From: Ketobacter sp.
GTDB lineage: Bacteria; Pseudomonadota; Gammaproteobacteria; Pseudomonadales; Ketobacteraceae
Length of the DNA: 64,000 bases
Assembly (NCBI RefSeq): GCF_003671495.1
Contig: NZ_RCHN01000018.1
Span: 27,772 to 91,771 of the forward strand
Reading direction: 5' to 3'
Shown here: positions 16,683-29,567 of the stretch, piece after piece
Layout of the letters: each line of letters starts with the position of its first letter
Position numbering within the stretch: position 1 is the first letter of the stretch
Made by a program: the position numbers and the translations under genes
Notes under the pieces: model-generated
The model's input: only the letters and a program-made list of their open reading frames with translations
Database searches by the model: none
What the model was told of the DNA's origin: nothing

Positions 16683-18947
16683 ATGCCAAATCCCTCTGCG
16701 TCCAGCGTGCACAGCGTATCCAGACAGCTCACTGAAGCCTATGTGGCGTTGTCCAAGTCCGAATCGGTGTGGCACGCCACCCTGATTCAGGCGCTGCGGC
16801 ACATCACCCAGACCTGCGCCGGTGTGATGGGCGTGGAGCGGGCCAGCGTCTGGCAGACCTCCCCGGATCTGAAGACCATGGAGTGTTTGTGCCTGTACTG
16901 CGAAGAGACCAACAGTTTCGAGCAGGGGATGCAGCTGGAAGCCAATACCTTTCCCCGTTACTTCAGCGCCCTCTCCCTGGAGCGGGTCATCAATGCCACG
17001 GACGCGGTGAATGATCCCCGCACCCGGGAGTTCGCAGAACCCTACCTGATTCCCCTCAACATCAAATCCATGCTGGACGGCACCTTGCGGGGTGAGGGCC
17101 AGATCAAAGGAGTGATTTGCCTGGAGCAGGTGGGTCAGCGCCGGTTCTGGACCGAAGACGAGCAAATATTTGTGGGCTCGGTGGCGGATCTGGTGTCCCA
17201 GGTGCTGTTGTTCAATTCGTTTCGCGATCGGGAAACCCGTTTTCGCGCCTTATTCGAAAGTTCCGGCGATGCTGTGTTTGTGTTGCGGGGGGCGTCCGTT
17301 ATTGAATGCAACCCGGCCGCGCTGCGCATGTTTCGCGCCCAGCGGGAGCAGCTCATCGGGATCAAGCCGTCGGACATTTCGCCGGAAACACAGCCGGACG
17401 GTGTCAACTCGGCCGAGAAGGCCACCGATTACATCGACCGGGCCCTGGCCGGGGAGAACCAGTTTTTCGAGTGGACCCACCGGCGCTTCGACAACACCTT
17501 GTTTGCGGCGGAAGTCAGCCTGACCTCGGTGGAGCTGGACGGCAACAATTGCATCATGGCCTCGGTGCGGGACGTAAGTGACCGCAAGCAGGCGGAAGAC
17601 GCCCTGATCCAGTCCCAACGGCAACTGGCTTACCGTACCTCCCATGACAGCCTGACGGAGCTGCCCAACCGGGATTCCCTGCACCAGAACGCGGCACGTT
17701 TGCTGGCCCAGGCCCGCAAGCAGGGTGGGCAACTGGCCATCGTGCTCCTGGACCTGAACCGCTTCAAGGATGTGAACGATACCCTGGGCCATCGCATTGG
17801 TGACTTCATCCTGCAGCAGGTGGCGCGACGCCTGTCAGCCCTGGAGCAACAGGGTAATCTGGAAGTGTACCGTCTGGGGGGCGACGAATTCGCGCTGATC
17901 CAGTCCGAGGTTTCCCAGCTTGAGGCGGTGATCGAGCGGGTGGAGGAAGTGATTCGGGTTTTGAGCAAACCCCTCGAAGTGGAAGGCATGTCCCTGGAAA
18001 TGGGTGCCAGCGTTGGAGTGGCCCTGTTCCCGGAGAACGGCGACAACAGCCATGCCCTGCTCCGTTGCGCGGATGTGGCCATGTACCAGGCCAAGACCCA
18101 CGGCGAGCGTTATCAGATTTACGATACCCACATGGACGCCAACAGCACCCGCCGCCTGACCATATTGGCGGACCTGGGGGTGGCGATTCGGGAGAATCAA
18201 CTGCAACTGCATTTTCAGCCGCGCATTGATATCGCCACCGGCGCCTGCAACGGCTGCGAGGCGCTGTTGCGCTGGCAGCATCCAGAACAGGGCATGGTGC
18301 CACCCGGCGACTTTATTCCCCTGGCCGAGATGACGGAGATCATTCACCCCTTGAGCCTGTGGGTGCTGCGCGCAGCCCTGCAACAGATCCGTTGCTGGCT
18401 GGACCAGGGCGTGGAAATGGCGGTGGCGGTGAACCTGTCGGCACGCAACCTGATCGATACCCGCTGCCCGGGACAGATCAAGGCGTTGCTGGCGGAATTC
18501 GATGTTCCCAACCACCTGCTGGAGATTGAAATCACCGAAAGCGCCCTGATCACTGACCCGGAGCGGGCGCTGCAGGTGGTGCAGTCGTTCCATGATCTGG
18601 GGCTGCACCTGGCCATCGACGATTTTGGTACCGGCTATTCCTCCATGAGTTATCTCAAGCGCCTGCCGATCCAGACCTTGAAGGTAGACCGCTCCTTCAT
18701 CAAAGACATGCTCACTGACGAGGCGGATGCGGTGATCGTGCGCTCCACCATCGGGCTGGCGCACAGCTTTGGCCTGAATGTGGTGGCCGAAGGGGTGGAG
18801 GATGGTGAAACCCTGCAGGCTCTGCGTCACCTGCAGTGTGAGCAGGCTCAGGGGTATCACATCAGTCGGCCCCTGCCGGCCACCGAATTCGACCGCTGGT
18901 ATCAAGCCCGCGGCAAGACACCCCCGGAGCCGGATTTTAACATCTGA
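16683..18947 (+). CDS. GAF-PAS-GGDEF-EAL cyclic-di-GMP protein
   Basis: A 754-residue soluble protein with an N-terminal GAF domain (about 25-175), a PAS domain (about 185-310, FRALFESSGDAVFVL), GGDEF (about 320-480) and EAL (about 495-740). The cyclase motif LGGDEFAL is intact but no RxxD I-site precedes it. The phosphodiesterase residues look complete: CEALLRWQ, EIEITESAL, DDFGTGYSSM and VVAEGVED. Either activity, or both, could operate; intact EAL residues favour hydrolysis. It stands alone between the LysM terminator and dprA. Confidence 0.92.
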   Translation: MPNPSASSVHSVSRQLTEAYVALSKSESVWHATLIQALRHITQTCAGVMGVERASVWQTSPDLKTMECLCLYCEETNSFEQGMQLEANTFPRYFSALSLERVINATDAVNDPRTREFAEPYLIPLNIKSMLDGTLRGEGQIKGVICLEQVGQRRFWTEDEQIFVGSVADLVSQVLLFNSFRDRETRFRALFESSGDAVFVLRGASVIECNPAALRMFRAQREQLIGIKPSDISPETQPDGVNSAEKATDYIDRALAGENQFFEWTHRRFDNTLFAAEVSLTSVELDGNNCIMASVRDVSDRKQAEDALIQSQRQLAYRTSHDSLTELPNRDSLHQNAARLLAQARKQGGQLAIVLLDLNRFKDVNDTLGHRIGDFILQQVARRLSALEQQGNLEVYRLGGDEFALIQSEVSQLEAVIERVEEVIRVLSKPLEVEGMSLEMGASVGVALFPENGDNSHALLRCADVAMYQAKTHGERYQIYDTHMDANSTRRLTILADLGVAIRENQLQLHFQPRIDIATGACNGCEALLRWQHPEQGMVPPGDFIPLAEMTEIIHPLSLWVLRAALQQIRCWLDQGVEMAVAVNLSARNLIDTRCPGQIKALLAEFDVPNHLLEIEITESALITDPERALQVVQSFHDLGLHLAIDDFGTGYSSMSYLKRLPIQTLKVDRSFIKDMLTDEADAVIVRSTIGLAHSFGLNVVAEGVEDGETLQALRHLQCEQAQGYHISRPLPATEFDRWYQARGKTPPEPDFNI

Positions 18948-19008
18948 TTTTTGCCCGCCCCCCGTCTCTATAGCCAGATTCCGGAATTGTCGATGGAGAC
19001 GGACTTCC

Positions 19009-20139
19009 ATGCTCGAAGAATTGCCCTACTGGCTGGCGTTGTGGCGGGTGCCCGGCGTGGGGCCCAGTCATTTTCGCCAGATCACCGATCGCTATCCCAG
19101 CATGCTGAGTTTCTTCGACCAGTCGCTGGCGGAGCTGGAGCAGCTGGGCTTTTCCACTCGGCAAAGCCAGTTGATCCACGGCTTCCAGCGTGGCCACGAA
19201 CGCAAACTGCTGGAAGGGGTCAGCGCCGACCTGGAATGGTTGGAGCAAAGCGAAGAGCATCATATCCTCACCTGGGCGGACGATGATTTCCCCCCTCTGC
19301 TGCGGGAGATTCAAGGTTCACCGCCGCTGCTGTTCGTCAGGGGGGATGTGGGCCTGCTCTCGTTGCCGCAGATTGCCATGGTCGGCAGTCGTCATTCCAG
19401 TCGCCAGGGTCGCAAACTGGCCCAGGATTTTGCCGCCTGCTTCTCCAGCAATGGATTTGTCACCACCAGTGGCCTGGCGTTGGGGATTGACGCGGCGGCA
19501 CACTCCGGTGCCATTCAAGGGGGTGGCAAAACCATTGCCGTACTGGCCCATGGCCTGGACGACATCTACCCGGCCCGTAACCGCGCCCTGGGTCTGGAGG
19601 TGGTGAACCACGGGGCGCTGGTGTCGGAGTTCCCCATCGGTGTTTCCCCCCGGGCTGAGTTTTTCCCCCGCCGCAACCGCATTATCAGCGGCCTGAGTCT
19701 GGGGGTGCTGGTGGTGGAAGCGGCCCTGAAGAGCGGGTCACTGATCACTGCCCACGAAGCCGTCGACCAGGGGCGTGAGGTGTTTGCCATACCGGGTTCC
19801 ATCAATGATCCCCTGGCCAAGGGTTGCCATGCCCTGATCCGCAACGGAGCCCGCCTGGTGGAGACGGCACAACAGGTGGTGGATGAGCTGCTGCCGCTGC
19901 TGGGCTTCCTGCAACAGCAGTTGCAGCTCCCTGAACCGGTAGACTGGCCTCAAGCGGAGCCCTTTGATCATGCGTCGCCGGAAGGTCGCCTGCTGGCCGC
20001 CCTGGAATACGACCCCACCCCCATGGACCAGCTGGTGGATCTGACCGGCCTGTGCGTGGCGGACATCAGTTCGGCGTTGGTCATGCTGGAGATCGAGGGG
20101 ATGGTGCGCCAGCAGCAGGGAGGGTACTGCCGGGTGTGA
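19009..20139 (+). CDS. dprA: DprA, DNA-processing protein
   Basis: A 376-residue cytoplasmic protein that protects incoming single-stranded DNA and loads RecA during natural transformation. After a helical N-terminal region (about 1-80) comes the Rossmann-like core: MVGSRHSSRQGRKLA, TTSGLALGIDAAAH, TIAVLAHGLDDIYPARN and FPRRNRIISGLS. A C-terminal winged helix follows (about 315-376, QLVDLTGLCVADIS). The ATG at 19009 begins MLEELPYW, the usual family start. Confidence 0.95.
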   Translation: MLEELPYWLALWRVPGVGPSHFRQITDRYPSMLSFFDQSLAELEQLGFSTRQSQLIHGFQRGHERKLLEGVSADLEWLEQSEEHHILTWADDDFPPLLREIQGSPPLLFVRGDVGLLSLPQIAMVGSRHSSRQGRKLAQDFAACFSSNGFVTTSGLALGIDAAAHSGAIQGGGKTIAVLAHGLDDIYPARNRALGLEVVNHGALVSEFPIGVSPRAEFFPRRNRIISGLSLGVLVVEAALKSGSLITAHEAVDQGREVFAIPGSINDPLAKGCHALIRNGARLVETAQQVVDELLPLLGFLQQQLQLPEPVDWPQAEPFDHASPEGRLLAALEYDPTPMDQLVDLTGLCVADISSALVMLEIEGMVRQQQGGYCRV

Positions 20140-20221
20140 CTTGCATCCGGCCAACAGCTAAGGTAGTGTCGCGCCTCCATCGAATATCCTACTCCGCCGG
20201 TAAGATTCACGAGGTGTGACC

Positions 20222-20731
20222 ATGCCCCAGCCATTTGTTGCCGTCTTAATGGGCTCCGACTTTGATCTGCCCGAGGTCGAACCCACCCTCGATGCCCTCA
20301 CCAAGCTGAAGATCCCCTACGAAGTCAAAGTGACCTCCGCCCACCGTTCCCCGGACATGACCCAGAGCTATGTGCGCGAAGCGGACAAGCGCAACTGCTC
20401 GGTGTTTATCTGTGTGGCGGGTATGGCGGCCCATCTGGCGGGTACCGTCGCCTCTTACACCACCAAGCCGGTGGTGGGCATCCCGGTGACCGGAGCCATG
20501 AACGGTCTCGACTCCCTGTTGTCTACTGTGCAGATGCCCGCCGGTGTGCCGGTGGCCACGGTGTCGGTGGGCAAGGCCGGTGCCAAAAATGCAGCCTATC
20601 TGGCAGCCCAGATGATGGCCCTGGCGGATGGGGAGCTGGCGCAACGGTTGAAGGAAGAGCGGGTGGCCAACGCCAAAGCCATGCAGGAAAAAGACGCCGC
20701 CCTGCAGGCCCGCCTGGCGCAGAAAGACTGA
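20222..20731 (+). CDS. purE: PurE-family N5-CAIR mutase
   Basis: A 169-residue purine biosynthesis enzyme that moves the carboxyl of N5-CAIR to give CAIR. The motifs VLMGSDFDLPEV, VTSAHRSPDM and CVAGMAAHLAG carry the Ser-Asp, SAHR and catalytic His expected for class I. DSLLSTVQMPAGVPVATVSVG completes the signature. The ATG at 20222 has GAGG eight bases before it; a GTG two codons earlier is possible. No purK lies beside it, unusual because purE and purK are commonly adjacent. tsaC begins one base after its stop. Confidence 0.92.
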   Translation: MPQPFVAVLMGSDFDLPEVEPTLDALTKLKIPYEVKVTSAHRSPDMTQSYVREADKRNCSVFICVAGMAAHLAGTVASYTTKPVVGIPVTGAMNGLDSLLSTVQMPAGVPVATVSVGKAGAKNAAYLAAQMMALADGELAQRLKEERVANAKAMQEKDAALQARLAQKD

Positions 20732-20732
20732 T

Positions 20733-22227
<1,495 letters not shown>

Positions 22228-22243
22228 CGGATTGTAGAAGACC

Positions 22244-23065
22244 ATGAGCATTGATCGATACGCGGTGATGGGGAATCCCATCAAGCACAGCAAGTCACCC
22301 CTGATTCATAAGGCCTTTGCGGATCAAACCGACCAGCACATGACCTACACCAGCATGCTGGTGGCCGAGCCGGAGTTCGAGGACAGCGTGCGGCGCTTTT
22401 TTGCCGACGGGGGCAAGGGCCTGAACATCACGGTGCCGTTTAAGCTGCGCGCCTTTGAGCTGGCGGATGAACTGACGGAACGGGCCCAGCGGGCCAAAGC
22501 GGTGAATACGCTTTGGCAAAGTGCCGATGGCCGCATCGTGGGGGATAACACCGACGGCGTCGGCATGGTACGTGACATCATGCATAACCACGATGGCCGT
22601 ATTGCCGGCAAAAAGATCCTGATGGTGGGGGCTGGTGGTGCGGTGCGTGGCGTGCTGGCACCGGTGCTGGCAGAAAACCCCGTGCAACTGGTGCTCGCCA
22701 ACCGCACCTTCGACAAAGCGCATCAACTGGCTGAAGAATTTATGGACCTGGGCCGGATTGAAGCGCTGCACATGAACGAGTTGAAAGGCCCCTTTGACTG
22801 GATCATCAACGGCACCGCGGCCAGCCTGCAGGGGGATGTGCCCGAGTTGCCCGAGTCGGTGATCGGGGCGCACACCCGCGTCTATGACATGATGTACAGC
22901 AAAGAGCTGACGCCCTTCAACGCCTGGGCCCTGGACTACGGCGCGGAAAAAGCCTTCGACGGTTTGGGCATGCTGGTGGAACAGGCGGCGGAATCGTTTC
23001 GCAAGTGGCGCGGTCTCATGCCCTCCACCCCCACGGTCATTTCGGATCTGCGGGCGGCCATGTAA
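22244..23065 (+). CDS. aroE: AroE, shikimate dehydrogenase
   Basis: A 273-residue NADPH enzyme of the shikimate pathway. YAVMGNPIKHSKSP, NITVPFKLRAFELAD with the catalytic Lys, GDNTDGVGM with the catalytic Asp, and MVGAGGAVRGVLAP for NADP are all present. It ends 12 bases before the convergent TonB-receptor gene and closes the dprA-purE-tsaC-hemF-aroE set. Confidence 0.97.
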   Translation: MSIDRYAVMGNPIKHSKSPLIHKAFADQTDQHMTYTSMLVAEPEFEDSVRRFFADGGKGLNITVPFKLRAFELADELTERAQRAKAVNTLWQSADGRIVGDNTDGVGMVRDIMHNHDGRIAGKKILMVGAGGAVRGVLAPVLAENPVQLVLANRTFDKAHQLAEEFMDLGRIEALHMNELKGPFDWIINGTAASLQGDVPELPESVIGAHTRVYDMMYSKELTPFNAWALDYGAEKAFDGLGMLVEQAAESFRKWRGLMPSTPTVISDLRAAM

Positions 23066-23077
23066 ATCCGCCTACCT

Positions 23078-25123
23078 TCAGCGGGCCGGGCGCCACTCCA
23101 GTGACAATGAGCCATTGATGCCGTTGTCCGGGGCGCCACCCAGGCGGTCGGAATAGCTGGGCATATAGTTTTCCCGGTCGAACAGGTTGCGGATCGCCAG
23201 CCGGGTTATCAGGTTTGGCACGGGGCTCCACGCCAGGGTCAGATCGGTGCGGAAAAAGTCATCGCCTTCCAGGTGCGGCTCTGCACCGTATTCCGGCTCC
23301 GAGGCCGTACGACGATGCTGGTAACGACCCAACAGGTAAAGATCCCACTGGGGCGACCAGCGATAGCCCACCCCCAGGTTCAGCATCCAGTCGGGAAAGG
23401 CTTCGTAATCCAGGCCCAGATCCACGTTCTTGCTCAGGATGTGAGAGGCATTGGCATCCAAGCGCCAATGCTCCCATTCCCCCATGGCTTCCAACTCCAA
23501 TCCCCAGGATTCATTGTCGTCGGTGTTTTTATACTGGCCGATGATCCCGTTCACGGGCGCCTCGTAACTTTCCACACGAATGGAATCGTGCCACCAGTTC
23601 TTGAACAGAGTGACCGAAGTGAACAGCTGCTCACCGGCGTGCTGTAATACCAGCTCCACGCTGTCCAGGGTTTCCGGCTCCAGATCCATATTGCCCAGCA
23701 CGGAACTGGAGCCGTACATTTCAAAGGTATTGGGCTTGCGATAGGATCGGCCCAGCATCAATTTGGCCACATACTGATGATCCAGCGGCTGAATCCAGCC
23801 CAGGCGGGGGCTGTTCTGCCAGTTAAAATACTTGTAGTGGTCCAGCCGGGTGCCGTACACCAGGGTGGAATCCCGTGCGCCAAACAGTTGGACGTTGTAA
23901 CGCCCATCCACAAACACGCTGTGGTTGTCATCCTTCGCGCCCTGCTCGGGGGCGTCGCTGGTGCTGCTGGCGCCATTGATCTGGGTACGGGTGACGGTGA
24001 AACGATCGTTCTTGGCCTGGTGATAGGCGTAACCGTAGGCCAGATTGCTGCCCTGGCTGAACTGGTGCCGGTTCACGGCTTTCATGCCCCAGTGGTGTTC
24101 TTCAGTGCGGGTTTCCTGATAGAAGGCAAAAGGGGTTACGGCTTCCCGCAAATCGACGCTGCCCTCGTCTTCTGTTTGCCAGTAATAGACGAAGGCGGAG
24201 CTGGAAAAGTCCGGGTTGTAATGGTGTTCAAAGCCGGCTTTGACCAACGCCAACTGGGATTGATAATCCGACCAGTCCTGGTCGGCCATGGCGTCTCCGC
24301 CCAGGCGCCGGCCCACCCCCAGCAGTTGATCGGAATCCAGGGTCATCAGATAGCCGGAGAGTCGGTATTGGGTCTGGGCGCTGGCATCGAGTTGGTATTT
24401 CAGCACCAGGTTCTGGCTCTCCAGGCTGTTGCGGCGGTGACCGGTTTCCGGCTCGCCGCTGACGGGGTCCTGGTAGGGGTATTCCAGGTCCTGATCGCCG
24501 ATATTGCGATAGGCCAGGGCGGCGGTCAGGTGATGGCGGTCTTCGTGGAAACGGCCCACGAGGGAGGCGGCCTGCTCATCCTCACTGCCGGCGCCCAGGC
24601 GGGTGGTGATGCCGGTGTCACCATGCTGTGCCGTGTTCATCGACAACACCCCATGGAAGGCATCGGAGCCATACAATGAGGAGGCGGGCCCGCGAATGAC
24701 TTCCACGGATTCCAGGGCGGTGAGGTCAAAGCCATCGATGGACTGGCTGCCGGTGCCGTAGCGCAAAGTATTGATGGGCACATCGTCCAACAGGGTCGCC
24801 ACTCCGGTATCAATGGAGTAGTTGTAATAACCGCGGATGGCGATCACCCGGGTTTTGCCGTAGCCCGGGGTGGCCACGGTGGACGGCAGGGTGTTGAGCC
24901 ACTCCCCCAGGTTGCGGGTGCCCAACTCATCCCAGCGTTCCTGATCCCCATAGGACACACTGCTGGCGCTTTCCAGCAGCGTCTGGTCAAAGTAGGAGGT
25001 GCTGGTGATGTTGATGTTCATGAGCGATTCCAGGGACAGGTCGAACAGGTCCTCGGCCCGCGCAGAGGGGGCCGCCAGGATCAGCGTCACCAGAAAAATT
25101 CGGTTCCATCGGGTATGGCTCAT
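23078..25123 (-). CDS. TonB-dependent outer-membrane receptor
   Basis: A 681-residue receptor. After a signal peptide ending APSARA, a plug domain includes LGEWLNTLPSTVATPGYG, RVIAIRGYYNY and LESVEVIRGPASSLYGSDAFHGVL, typical of siderophore, vitamin or sugar receptors. The barrel follows, ending LSLEWRPAR. The N-terminal DLFDLSLESLMNINI stretch just before the plug is common in TonB receptors of this subfamily. AAGGA lies six bases before the ATG. It diverges from a lipoprotein gene by 116 bases. The substrate is not determinable from sequence; the sulfatase and hydrolase-like neighbours hint at a glycan or sulfated compound. Confidence 0.9.
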   Translation of the reverse strand: MSHTRWNRIFLVTLILAAPSARAEDLFDLSLESLMNINITSTSYFDQTLLESASSVSYGDQERWDELGTRNLGEWLNTLPSTVATPGYGKTRVIAIRGYYNYSIDTGVATLLDDVPINTLRYGTGSQSIDGFDLTALESVEVIRGPASSLYGSDAFHGVLSMNTAQHGDTGITTRLGAGSEDEQAASLVGRFHEDRHHLTAALAYRNIGDQDLEYPYQDPVSGEPETGHRRNSLESQNLVLKYQLDASAQTQYRLSGYLMTLDSDQLLGVGRRLGGDAMADQDWSDYQSQLALVKAGFEHHYNPDFSSSAFVYYWQTEDEGSVDLREAVTPFAFYQETRTEEHHWGMKAVNRHQFSQGSNLAYGYAYHQAKNDRFTVTRTQINGASSTSDAPEQGAKDDNHSVFVDGRYNVQLFGARDSTLVYGTRLDHYKYFNWQNSPRLGWIQPLDHQYVAKLMLGRSYRKPNTFEMYGSSSVLGNMDLEPETLDSVELVLQHAGEQLFTSVTLFKNWWHDSIRVESYEAPVNGIIGQYKNTDDNESWGLELEAMGEWEHWRLDANASHILSKNVDLGLDYEAFPDWMLNLGVGYRWSPQWDLYLLGRYQHRRTASEPEYGAEPHLEGDDFFRTDLTLAWSPVPNLITRLAIRNLFDRENYMPSYSDRLGGAPDNGINGSLSLEWRPAR

Positions 25124-25239
25124 GACTATCCTTGAAATGCTTGCAGATTAAATATAGCAACGGAGTGGGGTCTGATAAACCTTCAGGCCGGCAATTACGA
25201 TACCACAGGCAGCGGCTGGCAAACCCAGGGGGAAGCAGG

Positions 25240-26352
25240 ATGGCAGGCGGAGCAAAGCGCAATGGGGCGGTGTGGCTGTTACTGGGTCTGTTGCTGTGGG
25301 GCTGTGGCAATGGTGGAGGTGATGACGGCGGGCAAGAACCGGCGCCTGTGGCACTACCGGGCGTGCTCTCGGTCTCTGCGTATTACTACACGGATCCGGT
25401 GGCCAACAATGACCTGGAATGGCTGCAACGCTTTCTGGAGGCCCGGCAACGGATTCAGGATGCCGGTGCCAACGGCCAGTTCCAATCCTACCCCTGGTCG
25501 CAACTGGAACCGGCACTGGGCAGCTATGACTCGCAGCGCCTGAACGATTTCAACAACACCATGCTCAGCGCAGCCGAGCAACAGTTTACCCAGTTGCTGG
25601 GATTGCAGGTGATCAATACGGTGACCCGGGAGGTGCCCGCAGAACTGGCCACGGTGGCGTGGGACGATCCGGCCATGATCGGCGCCATGGAGGATCTGCT
25701 GGACCAGTTGCTGCCCGCCATGGCTGGCCGGGTCCGTTATCTCTCCATGGGCAACGAAGTGGATGTGTATTTCGCCGCCGGCCGCCTGGCTGAAGTGACA
25801 GCGTACCGGACGTTTGTGCGCGCCGTGCAGGACTATCTGAGCACGCGCCTGCCGGAAATCCAGGTGGGCATTACCGTGACGGCGGATGCCTGGCTGGGGC
25901 CACAGGTGCAAACCTGGCTGGACCTTACTGCCGACAGCGATGTGATCATCACCACCTACTACCCGTTGCACAGCGACTTCAGTGTGCGCCCGCCAGACAG
26001 CGTGCAGGCGGATTTTCCGGCGCTGTTGTCCCTGGTGACGGACCGGCCCTGGGTGTTGCAGGAGGTGGGCTACCCGGCCTCGGAGGTGGGGGCCAGTTCA
26101 GAAGCCCTGCAGGCGGAGTTTGTGCATCAGGTGTTTGCTGCCTGGCGCAATGCCGAGGGGCGGATTCCGTTCCTGAACTGGTTTCTGTTGCACGACCTGT
26201 CCAGTGAATTGGTGGCGGAGCTGGTGTTGTATTACGGCGTGGACAATGCACGCTTCACGGCCTATCTGGACAGCCTGGGACTGCGGAACCGCGACAATAC
26301 CGATAAAGCGGCCTGGTCTGCCTTTGTGGAAGAAGCCGCCGGCTGGAGGTGA
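25240..26352 (+). CDS. lipoprotein resembling clan GH-A glycoside hydrolases
   Basis: A 370-residue lipoprotein (MAGGAKRNG, hydrophobic run, lipobox LWGC, then a Gly/Asp linker). The body looks like a TIM barrel: VRYLSMGNEVDVYF carries the Asn-Glu pair used as acid/base in clan GH-A, and WVLQEVGYPAS could hold the nucleophile glutamate. Length and the two spaced glutamates fit an endo-acting hydrolase such as GH53 or GH17-like families, but I cannot name the family. The ATG has GGGGAAGCAG before it; readings starting earlier lack a signal peptide. It is divergent to the TonB receptor. Confidence 0.55.
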   Translation: MAGGAKRNGAVWLLLGLLLWGCGNGGGDDGGQEPAPVALPGVLSVSAYYYTDPVANNDLEWLQRFLEARQRIQDAGANGQFQSYPWSQLEPALGSYDSQRLNDFNNTMLSAAEQQFTQLLGLQVINTVTREVPAELATVAWDDPAMIGAMEDLLDQLLPAMAGRVRYLSMGNEVDVYFAAGRLAEVTAYRTFVRAVQDYLSTRLPEIQVGITVTADAWLGPQVQTWLDLTADSDVIITTYYPLHSDFSVRPPDSVQADFPALLSLVTDRPWVLQEVGYPASEVGASSEALQAEFVHQVFAAWRNAEGRIPFLNWFLLHDLSSELVAELVLYYGVDNARFTAYLDSLGLRNRDNTDKAAWSAFVEEAAGWR

Positions 26353-26353
26353 T

Positions 26354-26376
26354 GGCCACGGTGCTGGACCGTGGCC
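26354..26376. terminator. hairpin between convergent lipoprotein and sulfatase genes
   Basis: GGCCACGG, a 7-base loop, and CCGTGGCC form a perfect 8-bp GC-rich stem immediately after the lipoprotein stop and 30 bases before the sulfatase stop. There is no T tract on either side, so it may be a weak or factor-aided bidirectional terminator. Confidence 0.5.
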
Positions 26377-26405
26377 GGGTTGGGATACTCGTGCAGGCGC
26401 CTGAT

Positions 26406-28022
<1,617 letters not shown>

Positions 28023-28093
28023 GGTAACTCCTTTACAAGGGCGAAGGTGGGACTGGAGGGGGAATGAAGAGTGTAAAGAATGTTTATGACAGC

Positions 28094-28114
28094 AACAATC
28101 TTTGTAGGATTGTT
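28094..28114. promoter_or_regulatory. inverted repeat between sulfatase and mgtE
   Basis: AACAATC, 7 bases, GATTGTT: a perfect 7-bp dyad about 70 bases upstream of the sulfatase start in the divergent sulfatase/mgtE gap. It could be an operator or a small hairpin. No regulator gene lies nearby. Confidence 0.3.
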
Positions 28115-28229
28115 TATTAATGACCGGTTTCCACCGACAATATAAATTCCATATCCATTGTGACGTTGCCCCCGCTGAGGACGTCTACAATGCACCCATC
28201 TGCAATGCCCGGCGCAACAGGATTCCTCT

Positions 28230-29567
28230 ATGACCGAAGAACTTTCCGATCTCATTGGCGAACTGGTCGATACCACCCCTGAACAGCAGGATCAGGTGAT
28301 ACGTCAGGTGGTGGCCACGCGAGAGCCGGAAGAAGTGGCGTTGTTGCTGGAGTCGCTGCCGTTGCCGGTGCGTCTGGAAGCCTGGAGCAAGGTGCCGGCG
28401 GAAGAGAAACTGGGCATCCTCCTCACCATGCGCGGTGATCCCCGGGAAACCCTGCTGGACAACATGACCCTGGAGCAGCTGGATGCGTTGTTCCAGGGCA
28501 TGGCGGCGGAGGATCTGGTGGAGCTGTCCGAATCCCTGCCCCGGCGCATGGTGGACCGGGCCCTGTGGGTGATGGACGAGCAGCAGCGCCATTACTTCAA
28601 GGAAGCCAAAGTCTACCGCGATGACCAGATCGGCCGCTGGGTCAGTCATGAAATTCTGGTGCTGCCCACCAACGCCAAGGTACGGGATGGCATGCGCCTG
28701 TTGCGGCGGGAGTTGCCGGAGTACGCCGACACCCTGTTTCTGGTGAACCGGGCCGGTCATTTCTCGGAAGCGGTCCGCATCGGCAAGATCATCGGCTCGC
28801 CGGATCACATTCCCCTGGTGGATCTGTCCGAGGATGTGTTCACCGTGCTGGAAGGCCAGGAGGATTCCGTGGATGCCTCACTCAAGGTGCAGCAGTCCGG
28901 CTTCACGGCCCTGCCGGTGGTGGACGACGGCGGCAAGCTGCTGGGTCGCATTGATGTGCAAACCGCGGCGGAGCTGGTGAACACCTATTACGAGGGGCAG
29001 TTGATGGCCGGCGCCGGTATGGACGAGGACGAGGACTTGTTCTCGCCGGTGGTGAAAAGTGCCCGTAACCGGGCCCTGTGGCTGGGGATCAACCTGCTGA
29101 CCGCGTTTCTGGCCTCCTGGTTCATCGGCCTGTTTGAAGCCACCCTGCAACAGGTGGTGGCGCTGGCGGTATTGATGCCGGTGGTGGCCAGCATGGGTGG
29201 CATCGCCGGCAGCCAGACCCTGACCCTGATCATCCGCGGCCTGGCCATGGGCCAGGTCACCAAAGCCAACCTCAAGGCGCTGGTGAAGAAGGAGCTCAGT
29301 GTGGGCAGCCTCAACGGTGTTCTGTGGGCGATCGTGATCGGCGTGGTGGCCAGTCTCTGGTTCAGCAGCCCGGTGATCGGCCTGGTGATTGCCCTGGCGA
29401 TTTTGGTGAACATCGCGGCGGCGGCCCTGTCCGGGGTGGCCATCCCGGTGTTACTGGACAAAATGAAACTGGACCCCGCGTTGTCCGGCTCGGTGGTGCT
29501 GACCACCGTGACGGACATTGTGGGGTTTGTGGCGTTCCTGGGTTTGGGCACCCTGCTGCTGGTCTAG
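28230..29567 (+). CDS. mgtE: MgtE magnesium transporter
   Basis: A 445-residue Mg2+ channel. The cytoplasmic part has the MgtE N domain (about 20-125) and two CBS motifs (about 130-250) that bind Mg2+ and close the pore. The membrane part has five helices with the pore signature VLMPVVASMGGIAGSQTLTL. Length matches the family (about 450). Its stop shares bases with the convergent metalloprotease stop. Confidence 0.95.
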   Translation: MTEELSDLIGELVDTTPEQQDQVIRQVVATREPEEVALLLESLPLPVRLEAWSKVPAEEKLGILLTMRGDPRETLLDNMTLEQLDALFQGMAAEDLVELSESLPRRMVDRALWVMDEQQRHYFKEAKVYRDDQIGRWVSHEILVLPTNAKVRDGMRLLRRELPEYADTLFLVNRAGHFSEAVRIGKIIGSPDHIPLVDLSEDVFTVLEGQEDSVDASLKVQQSGFTALPVVDDGGKLLGRIDVQTAAELVNTYYEGQLMAGAGMDEDEDLFSPVVKSARNRALWLGINLLTAFLASWFIGLFEATLQQVVALAVLMPVVASMGGIAGSQTLTLIIRGLAMGQVTKANLKALVKKELSVGSLNGVLWAIVIGVVASLWFSSPVIGLVIALAILVNIAAAALSGVAIPVLLDKMKLDPALSGSVVLTTVTDIVGFVAFLGLGTLLLV

